Positions 45,388 to 56,340 of a DNA stretch of 64,000 nucleotides are shown in pieces (position 1 is the stretch's first letter; every line of letters starts with the position of its first letter). The notes beneath the pieces are model-generated. The model searched no databases and was not told the origin of the DNA. It was given only the letters and a program-made list of their open reading frames with translations. A program made the position numbers and the translations under genes. This stretch comes from Cycas panzhihuaensis. Its lineage: Eukaryota > Cycadophyta. The stretch spans positions 145,955,741-146,019,740 of the forward strand of contig CM041465.1 in NCBI GenBank assembly GCA_023213395.1, read 5' to 3'.

Positions 45388-46290
45388 ACATTTTGGTTTG
45401 TGTTATTAGTGTATTTCTAAAAATTTCTGGATTGATTAGGACTTAAGTGTATAGGATAATTTTGTATTAAATGTTGATTAAAATTTCTAAATGTTCTAGG
45501 GTTTAGATTATTAAGCCTAGGACTTTGATTGGTATAATTTGTGGTAGGACCTCTATTTTATTTTTGAGGATTAGAATTATTAAAAGTTTTTATTAGATTC
45601 TATTGTTATTGACTTTAAGTTTTATGTTGCTAAGTCAACTTAGTGTGAGAGAAAAGAACTTATAAAGGATATTATATCTTGCTGGTTTGGACAAGTATTA
45701 TCTGGTATTCAACTAGTTGATTTGTTAGCTCATCAAAAGAAATAACAGGATGATTGCACTATTATCTAGTGGTTTTATATTGATTATATATCTTAAGTAA
45801 TTTATTTATAGCTAGACATACAAGTGTATCATCATCTTTAGTATGTGTTGTAGTGATTATTTAATATTTTTTGTAATAATAGATTTAACACAACTTCATA
45901 AGTCTATTTTAATTGACTATAAATTAGAGAGGTAATCCTTGACTCTAGAAACATCTTCAAACTTAAGATTATGTAATTGTCTAATTTTTATTATAAAATA
46001 ACAACTTAGGTAGAATCAACTTTATTATATTTAGTTTTTAACTTGTTCCAAACATTGACTAGTCCATTTAAGTCATTGAAGTGCCTTCAGATGTTAGGGG
46101 ATAAGGATGTGATGTTAGTTTCCAAAGCACCATCATAGTTCATTAAGTACGAATTATATGTATTTGATACTATGTTAGTAAGTTATTTTAATTTACGTGC
46201 GATATATTTATTTCAATTGATTGGAGACTTTGACCTTCTAGTCAACATAATTGAAGTTGATAAGAACTAGAATTTTAGTTGTAGGAGCTA
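45388..46290 (-). pseudogene. Copia C gag, the half separated by element D
   Basis: The minus strand shows VKVSNQLK near 46205-46230, HLKALQ then LKWTSQCLEQVKN (about 46030-46090), and DVSRVKDYLSNL, typical of copia gag, then an Asn/Pro-rich tail (NLNPRTFRNFNQHLIQN) that leads straight into the zinc knuckle at 27935 when D is removed. Many TAA and TAG stops. The start codon is unclear. Confidence 0.75.
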
Positions 46291-46387
46291 TTCCTAGTAT
46301 AAGCACTATTTGGAATGAATAATTGAGGGTGTGGTTTTGTTGTGAGTGTGCTTAAGTCCTTGTGAGAATGAATTAGAAAGTCATACT

Positions 46388-46586
46388 TATTAAAGTACTA
46401 ATGTTTTATTTTAAGAGATCTTAAGCAAAACATGGGTTATGTATATAACCCTTATTTGTATCTACTTAACAAATGCCCTACATGCATTGACCTATACTTA
46501 TGACTAAATTATATATATTGAGAGATTCTTTTTCTCTATAATTAATGAAGGATATCTTTTCTCCACATGCTCTTTTATTTTGAACA
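46388..46586 (+). repeat. Copia G 5' LTR (199 bp)
   Basis: Matches 58136-58348, including CCTACATGCATT and TTATATATATTGAGAGATTC. The start has decayed from TGTTAA to TATTAA. It ends TTTGAACA. Confidence 0.9.
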
Positions 46587-46597
46587 TGGTATTAAAG
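46587..46597 (+). other. Copia G primer-binding site
   Basis: TGGTATTAAAG directly follows the LTR; decayed tRNA-Met type. Confidence 0.8.
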
Positions 46598-47349
46598 TAG
46601 GACAATCTGTGAAGGGAATTATTGCAGGGTTAATTTTTTATTTTTTAAGACAAAATCAAAAGAACTAAAAGGGAATAAAGGTCAAGTGTTTTCTAAATAA
46701 TGTAGATGAGCTAAATTGATAATACAAAATTATATAAAAATCATAGTACAAAGCTGTATGAACATTTTTTTAAAGTGTTCTATTTATGATGAAATTTATT
46801 AGTAGGGGCATCTAAATACGAGGACTAATTTCTTCTAAAGGACCATATTCAAAATCCTTGTCAATTAGTAAGAAATAAGGCATTTACAGTGTTGTAATCT
46901 TGGAGCTTTTCTCATAAATTTCTCTCAGATTTCTTAATCTTAGTGAGTGAAACTTATCTTAAAATCTTCATCTTGACATAAGCTTTTATTTGAATCCACT
47001 TTTGTAATTTTTCATTAAGTATTTTATAAGATTTAAGAAAAAAACACTTATAAACCCTATCCAACTATATGGTTTTTGAGACCTTTTTCAACCCTTTTAG
47101 AAATTAGATCCACATAAAAATTATAACTCTGGAAAGAGCACTAAAAAATCTATAGATTGGGAGAGTTTTATAAAATTTTGTATACTTATACTTTTTTTGT
47201 ATTTCCATATATTTGTATTTTTAGGAAACTATTACCTCTACTTTAGTATTTTAGTTTTGTTCTATTAAGTTGAAATAAACAATTATAACCTAAACATATA
47301 CACTCAGTAATTTTGGTAAGCTGACAAGGTAAAATTATAATGCCTAAAA
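46598..47349. other. Copia G leader, no gene seen
   Basis: AT-rich with many stops in all frames. The N-terminus of gag may lie here but is not recognisable. Confidence 0.4.
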
Positions 47350-48490
47350 ACTCAGAATGAAGGGTCTCCTTATAGCAAAAAAATGCTTGGGGGGGTTGTA
47401 ACTAGAAAATAAACCAAATCTAGAGCTATTAATTCCACTCAGTTAGCAAATTGGGAAGAAAGGGATAGACATGCACATATTGCCATTATATTGCTAGTAG
47501 GAGAGTCTCTCTTAACACACCTTAGTGAAACAAATTCCTCTACTAGAGCTTAGAATAAATTACAAGTTATATATAGTTAGAAAAATGAAGCTTGAATCAT
47601 CTTCCTTAAAGAACAATTATATCAAATTCATCTGATAGAAGGAGAGTTAGTTTAAAGTTTTATCACAAACATAGTTGAAGCTAAAGACTATCTTGTATCT
47701 ACTAGAGAAACATTATATAATATAGAAATTATTTGGCTAGTGCTCAACAAGTTACCAAAATCCTTTGACAATCTTGTTAATATTCTTACTGTAGGAGGCC
47801 AAGCCACTAATATGTTATTTGATACCTTGCATGAACACTTATTATAATAAGAATATAGAATAAAAATATATGAAGAAGAGATAGATATTGAAGTAATGTT
47901 TATTTCAAGGTTATGATTAGATAGTAGAGGATGCCCCAGGAGCACCTCAAGAGGCAAGGGAGGAATTATGAGAGGAAGGTTCAATGAGACATAAGGAGGC
48001 TAGTTTACATCAATAGAAAGATTGACTAGGGCATGAGGCATGTACACTTCAACTAAATCTAAACCCTATCATCATTGTAGCAGAAGAGGATATCTTCATA
48101 GTAATTATAGGCAGTATGATCCTCCAACCTGTTACCACTATGGATGATACAAAACCTTTGCTAATAGTTGTCCATAAAGAAGAATTAGAATTTAGAAAGA
48201 AAATAGAGAAGAAGGAAACTATAGTATTGAAAAATGCAAAGAAGAAGAAGAAGAAGAAGAAGAAGAGACTACTTTCATCATTGTATTGGCTTCTTCTGCT
48301 TAAAATAATGCTGATTAGTTCATATAATTAGAAGCTTCAAATTACATGTTAGAAAAAAAGATATTGGTTTGAGGCTCTTCAACCATACAACTACAATAAA
48401 ATAATAGAACTTGGTGACAAATTATCTTTATACTTTAAAGGCAAAGGAATAATTGTTATAAAAGTTAATAATAAACTTTAAAAATTGGCA
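47350..48490 (+). pseudogene. Copia G gag and start of protease
   Basis: The frame reads NSTQLANWEERDRHAHIAII, then FLKEQLYQIHLIEGELV and IIWLVLNKLPKSFDNLVNIL, the copia gag core. CYHYG followed by TFANSCP at about 48125-48175 is a degraded zinc knuckle. A (AAG)n tract at 48239-48267 encodes a poly-Lys or poly-Glu stretch. The sequence then enters a protease-like segment (WFEALQPYNYNK) that is cut at 48508 by LINE H. Confidence 0.85.
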
Positions 48491-48515
48491 ATGTATTGTT
48501 TATTCTTTTTTTTTT

Positions 48516-48671
48516 GATGAGGTAAAAATGAATTATAAGTGGGTTTGAAATAGGGTCCCACAACCTAGTACATCAATAATCTTTGAGCTTTCCAATCATA
48601 AATGACTGTGACATCCCCATGGTCTAGGAAATAAAATGGTTTCACCAAGACAAGCCCCATGGCTAGCTATC
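48516..48671 (-). other. LINE H 3' UTR
   Basis: Short non-coding tail between the ORF2 stop (TGA near 48672) and the poly(A) tract. Confidence 0.6.
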
Positions 48672-49307
48672 TCAGACCCTATCCTTATCAACTAGAACCA
48701 TTATATCCTTAAGAAAATCAAACCTCCAAATGGTGTCTTCCTTTTGTCTAACCCCCCAGTTTGCCAAAAAGTTGGCCGCTTTGTTTCCCTCTCTTAGCGT
48801 GTGCTTTATCTAGACTTCTTCCAGTCCCTTAAAACTCTCCTTTGTGTCATTGATCATGGTTTGAAATCTCCAATGCGGAAGGATCACATCTTTCAGCGAA
48901 TTGATAACCATCTCTGAGTCTCCCTCAATTACCAAATGCATGGAACCTCCAACTAGGGCTAAGTCAATGGCTTTAATCATGGCATTCATTTCCACAAAGT
49001 GATTCATTTGGTGTTCATAATAGTCTGCGAAGGCCCAAATAGGGTTACCAAGATTGTCTCTACATATACCTCCTCCCCTTGCCTCTCTTGGGTTCCCCTT
49101 TGATGCACCATCAAAATTAATTTTCACCCAAGATTCCCAAGGAGGCGTCCAGTGACTAAGTCTTACCTTGGCGGCCTCATATACTGGCTCTATATCCCAC
49201 TTTAACAGGATCCTATTTTCTGTCAGGGTGGTATGTTTCTCCTTAATGTTTTTAACATTTTCCCTGATGTCAATGGAGATTTTTCTAAAGATAGCATATT
49301 GGTCCAT
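48672..49307 (-). pseudogene. LINE H ORF2: RNase H domain (plant RVT_3 type)
   Basis: From 49307 the frame gives WVKINFDGASKGNPREARGG and GICRDNLGNPIWAFADYYE, then HFVEMNAMIKAIDLAL and LVIEGDSEMVINSLK. These carry the catalytic Asp, Glu and Asp of RNase H. A TAG near 48810, probably from TGG, interrupts it before KHTLREGNKAANFLANWG, where the last conserved Asp reads Asn. This domain at the end of ORF2 is typical of plant L1 elements. Confidence 0.93.
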
Positions 49308-50580
49308 TTGTCTCCCTTAGAAGATTCTTTGATTTCTCTCCTTCGATATGTTCCATGACAATATCAGAAATGCACTCTTTTAGATGTTGCATAAGACTTT
49401 GCTTCTGAACAGACTTTGCCAAGCAATCCATTGGTCAACTACCTTTTTAGAAAAGGTCCATCATACCTCTAGTTTATCCAATAGCAGCCCCAATACCTCT
49501 CTCAAGTATGGGCACCCAAGTAAAATGTGGTCCAAGGATTCTTCCTCTTTGCAGCATAGAATACATCTATTAGTCATATGGAAGCCTCTCTTTTTGAGGT
49601 TATCCACAGTAAGGATTTTATTCCTTAAACAGATCCACCAAAAAATTGTAATCTTAGGGATAAGTGAGAGCTTCCATACACCTTCTAGTAATTCATTCTT
49701 ATGATCTCCTCTTGCCAGGCATAAGAAATAGTAGCCTTGTTTAGTAGCGTATTCCCCAAATGGGCTTAAGGGCCACACCACAGTATCTAAGGAGGGGATC
49801 CTAGGGATATAACATTTATCCAGAATCCTTTTGATTTTGGAGAGGCCATCTTGGAGAAGTTGCTCCTCCTGGAATTTCTCAAAATTTATCCAGCTTCTTT
49901 CTCTCCTGGTACCTATCCAATACTCCTTCACTAAGGATCCATATATCCTCACACAGGGCTCCTGGATGGGGATAAGGTTTGGGAATAGTTTTAAGGACTT
50001 GTCACAGCACCATGCATTCTCCCAGAACTTAATGGTGCTTCCATCTCCCAATCTCCATTTTAGCCCCTCTCTAATAGTATTCCATGCTTTAAGGATGCTT
50101 CTCCATACAATTGAGCCAACTAGAGGAGGAAGGATTTCGGTAAGAGAACCACCTTGAAGATATTTCCATGTGAGAATCTTCTCCCACAGTCTCTCTCCCC
50201 CTTTAACAAGACGCCAACCAGTTTGGCTCCAAAAGCAGTATTAAAAGCTGGGACCCTTCTCAAATTGAGACCACTAGCCCATTTCAGAGAACAGACATTA
50301 TTCCAACTCACCAGGTGTATCCTATCTTTGTCCTCTATCCCGGACCATAGGAATCTTTTCTGGATGGTTTCTAAAGTAGCCGAGATTCCAGATGGCAATC
50401 TAAAGATAGACATCCAGTATACTAGAATACTCTAAAGTGTAGAAGCCATTAGCTGTATCTTTCTTGCTAGGCTTAGAAGAGTGCCTTTCCAACCTGCCAG
50501 TTTCCTTTTCATCTTGTCAATAAGGGGATTCCACATATCCTTGGACATTTTCACATTGCAGAGGGGCAAACCAAGATAAG
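49308..50580 (-). pseudogene. LINE H ORF2: RT C-terminal region and zf-RVT domain
   Basis: The segment from 50413 (MSIFRLPSGISATLETIQKR, FLWSGIEDKDRIHLVSWNNV) is the thumb and connector of plant L1 ORF2. From 50051 it reads LGDGSTIKFWENAWCCDKSL, then WKLSLIPKITIFWWICLRNK, ILTVDNLKKRGF and the Cys/His cluster CILCCKEEESLDHILLGCPY, a zf-RVT domain. Frameshifts separate these blocks (near 50450-50580 and 50050-50120). Confidence 0.92.
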
Positions 50581-51300
50581 TTATGGGAGCTTCTTAATGC
50601 CCATCTCTAAAATCTTGCTTATCCTACCCTGGGTGCCTCCCGGGGTGTTTATAAAGTAGACGTTACTTTTGTTCAAGCTAATCTTCTGGTTCATAGCCCT
50701 CTCAAAATGCCCCAAGATCTCCTTAAATTTACATGCCTCTTTGATGGCTGCCTTCCCTAAGAAGATATTATCATCAATGAATTGGTGGTGAATGACATTG
50801 TCCACCCCTAATTTTGGTTTTATACCTTTAATAATCCCTTGTCTTCTGGCAGCCTCCATAGTTCTGCCCAACATTTCAGCCATAGTTATATAGAGGAAGG
50901 GGGAGAGAGGGTCACCTTGTCTTAACCCCCTAAAACTTGGGAAAAACCTGGAAGAGGATCTATTGATAATAATTGAGTATTGCGAGCTACCTATGCAGAT
51001 CTTGATCTAAGTCTGCCATAAATCCCCAAAGCTGAACTCCTCTAGGCATTCTAAAAGGAAATCCCGAGAGACCATGTCGAAGGCCTTTGTAAGGTCAATC
51101 TTGATGAACATCGCAGGCTCCTTCCTTTCCTTGATCGAATGGATCATTTCGTTGACCACTATGAGGCCGTCATAGATCTGTCTGCCCTGGAGGAAACCAT
51201 CCTAGTTCTGAGAGATAATAATTGGCATGATCTTCTTTAGTCTATTAGTTAGAACCTTGGTTAAGATCTTTATTTAACATTATAGAGACTAATGGGTCAG
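50581..51300 (-). pseudogene. LINE H ORF2: reverse transcriptase catalytic core
   Basis: After a frameshift near 51285, the frame reads VLTNRLKKIMPIIIS, DGFLQGRQIYDGLIV, FIKIDLTKAFDMVSRDFLLE (motif A with catalytic Asp), GLRQGDPLSPFLYI (motif B), and FIDDNIFLG at about 50760 (motif C, the FADD box as FIDD with both Asp intact). Two TAG stops (N-stop-DG and QT-stop-IK) inactivate it. All the key catalytic residues are still visible. Confidence 0.95.
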
Positions 51301-52856
51301 TACTCCTCCATTTTCTTTGCGCCTTCTTTTTTTGGGATGAGAATAAGGAATGTTGCCTGCCATTCCTGAAGAATCTTATGATTTGCATAGAAATCTTGCA
51401 GAGCCTCCATGAGGTCACTCTTTATGATATCCCAAAACTCCCAAAAAAACCCCAGAGAAAAACCATTGGGGCTCAGAGATTTATCTCTCTTCATATCAAA
51501 GAGAGCCTTTATAACCTCCTCCTGTGAAAAAAGGGCTGTTAGCCTTACATTTTGAGACTTGTTCACTAGCCTGGGAATGTTTTTTAAAAAGTCCTTCCTT
51601 CTATCCTTGTCACCATCCTGCAGCTCTATAAATAAATCCATAAAGTAATCTCTAGCCAGTTCCTTCATGTCCTCTGCAATGCTTATTGTCAGGCCATCTT
51701 CTCTTTGGAGGCTAGTAATTCTATTGTTAACTCTATGCTTTACAGTGGTCATGTGGAAGAATTTGGTGTTTTTGTCTCCTTCAGCCAACCATAATGCCCT
51801 AGATTTTTGCCTCCAGTGTATTTCCTCTTTGATGAAGATCTCCCCCAAACTCTCGACTAGCTCCTTCTCAGTCTTGCCAAGAGCTGGGGATCTGCCCTCC
51901 TGTTGTATCCTGTCCCCAATCTCTTGTATGTCCGAGATGGTTTTATCCTTGAGTACCTATATGTTTTGGAAAACTTCCTTGTTCCATACTTTTATTTGCC
52001 TTTTTATCCAATCTAATTTCTTTGAAAATCTGTACATAGCATGGCCTTGAATATAAACACCCCACCATTCCTTAATCTTGTTGCAGAGGTCGGGGTGTCT
52101 GAGCCACATCAATTCAAACCTGAAAGGAGACCCATTAAATTTTTCCAAGTCCGAGAATTGAAATAGAAGTGGAGAGTGGTCAGAGTTTAATCTCGGCAGA
52201 GCCTCCATGGAAAAATCCTTAAAACATCTCAGCCAGTCATAATTGACCAATACCCTATCTAGTCTGATTTGGATTAGACATTCCCCAATACGCTTATTGG
52301 ACCAGGTATATGAAGCCCCCCTAAGCTTCACATCCTCCAGACCCCCTTGTTGCAGGAAGCCCCTAAACTCATTCATGCTACTGGTCCATCCATTTGTACC
52401 CTCTCTTTTATCACATGGACATAAAGCCATGTTGAAATCTCTTGCCAACAACCAAGGGGCTTCGCAGTCCTTGTGGACTTCTAATATCCTGTCCCATAAC
52501 CTCTTCCTGGCCTCTTGAAGGTTTAGGGCATAGACATTGGTGACTAGCCACCTGAGATTGTTACTTCTGTGGGTAAGCCATAAAGAGATAAAGGAATCCT
52601 CCACCAAATGAATTTATCTAGACCAAACATTCGAGTCCCATAGCACCATTAGACCCCCAACTCCTTGAGTATAGCCTACATCTATACCCTCCACTTTCCT
52701 CCATATTTTATTTATGATCCTTGGGCAATTCTCCTCGCTTAACTTTGTTTCCTATAAAAACATTAAGTCTGGGAGGTGCCTACCCCTCATATCCCTAATA
52801 ATTCTCTGTTTTGAAGGGGCGTTCGGTCCTCTAATATTCCACGATATTATTTTCAT
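51301..52856 (-). pseudogene. LINE H ORF2: AP-like endonuclease and RT N-terminus
   Basis: ORF2 starts at ATG 52856 with MKIISWNIRG, the classical start of the L1 endonuclease. A TAG replaces the Gln expected before the catalytic Glu in FL-stop-ETK, and another stop follows at SR-stop-IHL. Then come LLARDFNMAL (Gly-Asp-Phe-Asn motif with Gly lost), IQIRLDRVLVN and LNSDHSPLLF with the catalytic Asp and His. RT entry follows with WLAEGDKNTKFFHMTTVKHR and PNGFSLGFFWEFWDII, ending FLILIPKKEG. The endonuclease nicks the target DNA. Confidence 0.95.
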
Positions 52857-54553
52857 CTCTTTCTTCTTTGCCTCCAAACTTCTCTAGTTTCCCCTTTCAA
52901 AGGGTCTTTTCCTTCTGTTATAGATATGAGATTAGGCCCTTCAGGAAAGGCATCATTTAGAGTTTTCTGGCTACCTTGATCCACTTGGGCAGTCGCCTCT
53001 CTTTCTCTAATAAGTTTCAGGGGGGGCCTACCCACCCACTTCTCAGCACCCACATCCACTATCTTCTTCTAGGGGTGTACCATATGTGCTAGGGCAAAAT
53101 GGGTTGATGTCCCTGGCCCAACCAGAGTGAAGGCCCCAAGGCCTCCAACCCCCTCCGGGCATGGCGGGGTCTCTAATTCCTGAGTAGCCTACCCCCCTAT
53201 AATTGAAAGGGAGTTCTCCTTATTCAGGGGAGCCTTTCCCACCTGCTTCTCAACGTCCATGTCCGGTGCCTTCTTCAGGGACGCTGCCGTATGTGAAGCC
53301 AACGACCTAGGCCCAACTTAAGAGAGAGTCCCAAAGCCACCAACCCCCTCTGGGTGAACTAGGGCCTCTAATTCCTGAGCAACCTGTAACCCTGTATCTA
53401 AAGGAGAGTCCTCCTCATTTAGAGGAGGCTTGTCTGCCTACTTCTTAATAGTCACGTGTGAAGTCATCATCTGGGACTTAGCCATATGTGGAGCCGACAA
53501 CCTGGGCCCAACTAAAGAGAGAGCCCCAAGACCCCCAACCCCTTCCTAGTGAGCTGGGGCCTTGGAAGCTCAGATTTCCTACTCCCCTTCCTTAAAGAGA
53601 GTGTCTTCCTCATTAGGATCAAAGCCAAGATCCAAGGGAGAAGTACTTTTTAGTTCTGGAAGGGGCTCAACTCGGTCCTTTGTAACTTTAGGGGCCAGGG
53701 TGTTCCCCTGGATCTCATGTGTCTGTCCTTCCATCCTTATATCTGTGGTTTCTGTTACCTCTTGGGTTTTCAGCTCATTGGAGGCCTCTTGCTTCCCTTC
53801 CATTGGGTTTTTTACTCCAGGGCATTTCTGTGATAAGTGGCCTAGATTTCTGCAAGATGAGCATCTGAAGTGCTCTATTTCTTATACCAATGGTTGTGCC
53901 CAGGACCCTTTCGCTGTGTCTAACCATAGGTCATCCAAGAGGGGTTTGTCGATCCTAACCAGGGCATAAAACCTGGCATTTATGAGTCTACTTATATTCT
54001 TGGTTACTAAATCTACAATAAGAAGAGGCCCCATGGCTTTTGCGATTCCTTTAAGGACTTCAGGGTTCCCATGATGCAAGGGAAGCCCTGACAATTGGAT
54101 CCATATGGGTGCTTGCCTAATTTTGGGGACTGAAGGATCAAAGTCCCTATCATATTTTTCAAGGGTTAGGGCCTTTTTACCAAGTATCGATGGTGCCCTT
54201 AAGAGTATATTGGTCATGTCCTCGTAAGAGAGGAATTTGAATAAGACACAACCCTTTGGTATCGCAATCACTTCCACATTTCCTACAATTTTCCATTTGG
54301 TCCACACCCAACTTCTAATGGTTTCCAGCCCTGATCTGGGTCTGAAGAATCTACTGACAAGGCAGTTCTCCCAATATTTCTTAGTTTTATCTACCAAATC
54401 TTGAGGGATTTTTAATCTGACTTTATTGTCTTGTATTACAGGGGATAGGTCATATGTTTCTTCTTCATTAGCACTCAACACATCATGGTAAGATCTCCCC
54501 TGTAAAGGATTGGGGTTCTGGTTCTTATTTTGGAGTAGTTGGTCCTTATCCAT
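52853..54553 (-). pseudogene. LINE H ORF1: DUF4283 domain, zinc knuckle and repeat hinge
   Basis: One frame of 567 codons. Residues 1-223 are intact, with the plant LINE DUF4283 domain (WENCLVSRFFRPRSGLETIR, NVEVIAIPKGCVLFKFLS, APIWIQLSGLPLHHGNPEVL). After a TAA at 53882-53884 comes the zinc knuckle CSSCRNLGHLSQKC. The rest is an acidic, repeat-bearing hinge with about seven further stops, five of the eight internal stops being TAG. No frameshift is present. The final TGA (52853-52855) overlaps the ORF2 ATG as ATGA. ORF1 is an RNA-binding chaperone-like protein. Confidence 0.92.
53026..53620 (-). repeat. In-frame tandem repeat in LINE H ORF1, three copies of 65-69 codons
   Basis: Copies share QELE...PEGVGG(L/F)G followed by LVGPR, HMA or HMV, KK and VGKAPLN-like segments (ADKPPLN, VGKAPLN, VGRPPLK). 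Spacing is 195 and about 207 bases, so all stay in the ORF1 frame. The region is otherwise a flexible, charged linker. Confidence 0.88.
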
Positions 54554-55172
54554 TCTTAAAAGAAACTAGAGAATAAATATGTAAACTCCATGCAAGGTTG
54601 ACAGGGTCTTACCATATCCCTGGATTCAGCACAAGAGTCCCAGCCATAACCCTTCTTACTGGTTTGAATGACAAATCCTCGATCCAGATTCGATGTTCCA
54701 AAGTTTCAATCTCACTTTTTATGACTTTGATGGTGAAGTCATTAGCTTCGAGCTTTACGTCTAGTAGGTGTTTATCCTTCCTTGGTTTTCCTCTCTTCTA
54801 GATCTGGAGTAAAACTGAGCCTGCCCTATAATGTTGGTCGCACCAATGTGGAACCTGTGTTTCAATATCCTCTATGATGGCTAACTTGCTCCAGCCTAAG
54901 GAGCTCTTTAAAATAGGAGACCCCCTACCAACCGTGGCCTGAACCTTGCCCTGTACTCTGTGCCTTACTTGCTCGTCCCCCTATACCTCTATCCTGGCTT
55001 GAGTGTAAGGCTGCCCCACACAAACTGCTACTGGCCAAATCTGGGCATCCTTACGTCTTCACTGAAAGGGATGCCATAGTGTCCCATTACCCTGCGTGCT
55101 GCCTGGCGCCGCCACTATAAGAAGCTTTGACTCCAAAACCATAAATGCTGAAGATGCCACTCTACTCGCCAT
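54546..55172 (-). pseudogene. Possible upstream ORF of LINE H
   Basis: From ATG 55172 a 209-codon frame runs to a TAA at 54546-54548 that overlaps the ORF1 start (ATGGATAA). It has four internal stops (TGA, TAG, TAG, TAA), fewer than the roughly ten expected by chance at this base composition. The stretch VIKSEIETLEHRIWIEDLSF looks protein-like. No domain is recognised. It could be plain 5' UTR. Confidence 0.3.
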
Positions 55173-55259
55173 CTCTCCTCAGATTGCTTACAACTATCTT
55201 ATATTATTTTTAATAGAATGATGTATTGTTTGTTCTTCATTTAAAGAAAAATCTTTTTT

Positions 55260-56340
55260 TTTTGTATTGTAGCTAATGAAGAAGAAGCTTTGAACTAATT
55301 TTGATGAGAATGGAAAATATTTCATACATGATATGAAATGATTTAGAATTATAATTGTGGAAGGAGTAGAGATTGAAAAACTCTATAAATTCATCTCTAC
55401 TTCTATCCCACATTCTCCTATATATGATTTTGTTGCTGATAATTCTTATAATAAAATTTGGCATTCTAGATGTGAACACATTGCGAATAGGAAATAAAGA
55501 AACTTAATATGGTGGAAGGATTACCTAGTATAGTGCTTGATTCATGTATTTAGAAAAGTAGTATGTTAAGAAAGTAACATAGAGATCAATTTCAAGAAAA
55601 CACATGGAGAACAAGAGAAAGGCTTGAATTAATTCACTTAGACTTATATAGGCTAATTATGCCAAACTCCATTAATGGTACCAAGTACTTTCGCACATTT
55701 ATTGATGACTTCTCTAGGAAAACATGGGTATACTTCATCTTGAACAAATTAGAAGTATTAGATGTATATAAAGAATTTAATGTATAAGAAGAGTTAGAAA
55801 GTGGTCACAAAATTAAAACTTTTAGGACTAATGGAGGAGGAGAGTACATCTCAAATGATTTCTATCATTTATGTAAATTAAATAGAATTCAAAGATAACT
55901 CACTATTCCATATACCCCCTAGTTAAATAAAGTAGTAGAGAGAATGAATAGAATAATAATGGAGATGGATCAATGCATGTTGAAGGAGAAAATGAGACCA
56001 AATATCTATTAGGCAGAAGTTGTTAATACAAGTATATATCTTGTAAATTCAAGTCCCACACAAATTCTTTATAAGGTCACTCTAAAAGAAGTCTGGTTAG
56101 GAAGAAAGTTAGAAGTAAGTCATCTAAAAGTATTTGGAAGCACAGCTTATGTTCATATTCTAGATAAAAGAAGAATAAAGCTAGATGATAAAAGCATTTG
56201 ATGCATAATGATAGGCCACAACATCAAATATAAAGTTTATTACTACATGGATCTAAAAATAAACAAAATTTATGTCAATAGAGATGTAAGCTTTGACGAA
56301 GGGTTTAATGGTGACTAAGCTTAAAAAATAAATATTATTC
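55260..56340 (+). pseudogene. Copia G integrase (continued after LINE H)
   Basis: IWHSRCEHIANRK starts the GAG-pre-integrase block near 55455, followed by the integrase: ERLELIHLDLYRL (first Asp), TKYFRTFIDDFSRKTWVYFI, FRTNGGGEYISND (second Asp now Asn), then PTQILYKVTLKEVW, LKVFGSTAYVHI and the NRDVSFDE tail. Several stops, mostly TAG or TAA at Gln positions. Confidence 0.92.

Larger units (their letters stand above)
24215..46387 (-). mobile_element. Copia element C, split by element D
   Basis: Left part 24215-27944 has the 3' LTR, RNase H, RT, integrase, protease and zinc knuckle. Right part 45388-about 46290 has gag. The two rejoin in gag-zinc knuckle order once D (27945-45387) is removed. 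All are on the minus strand. The 5' LTR was not located. Element G begins at 46388, so it may sit in C's leader or 5' LTR. Confidence 0.8.
48508..55220 (-). mobile_element. LINE H (L1-type non-LTR retrotransposon with RNase H), 6.7 kb
   Basis: It is bounded by a 17-bp target duplication: ATGTATTGTTTATTCTT at 48491-48507 and ATGTATTGTTTGTTCTT at 55221-55237. A T-run at its left end (to 48515) is the poly(A) tail of the minus strand. ORF1 (54553 to 52853) and ORF2 (52856 to about 48672) overlap by four bases. It is less decayed and more GC-rich than the copia element G that it interrupts. It appears to be full length, with a 5' region of about 670 bases. Confidence 0.96.
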
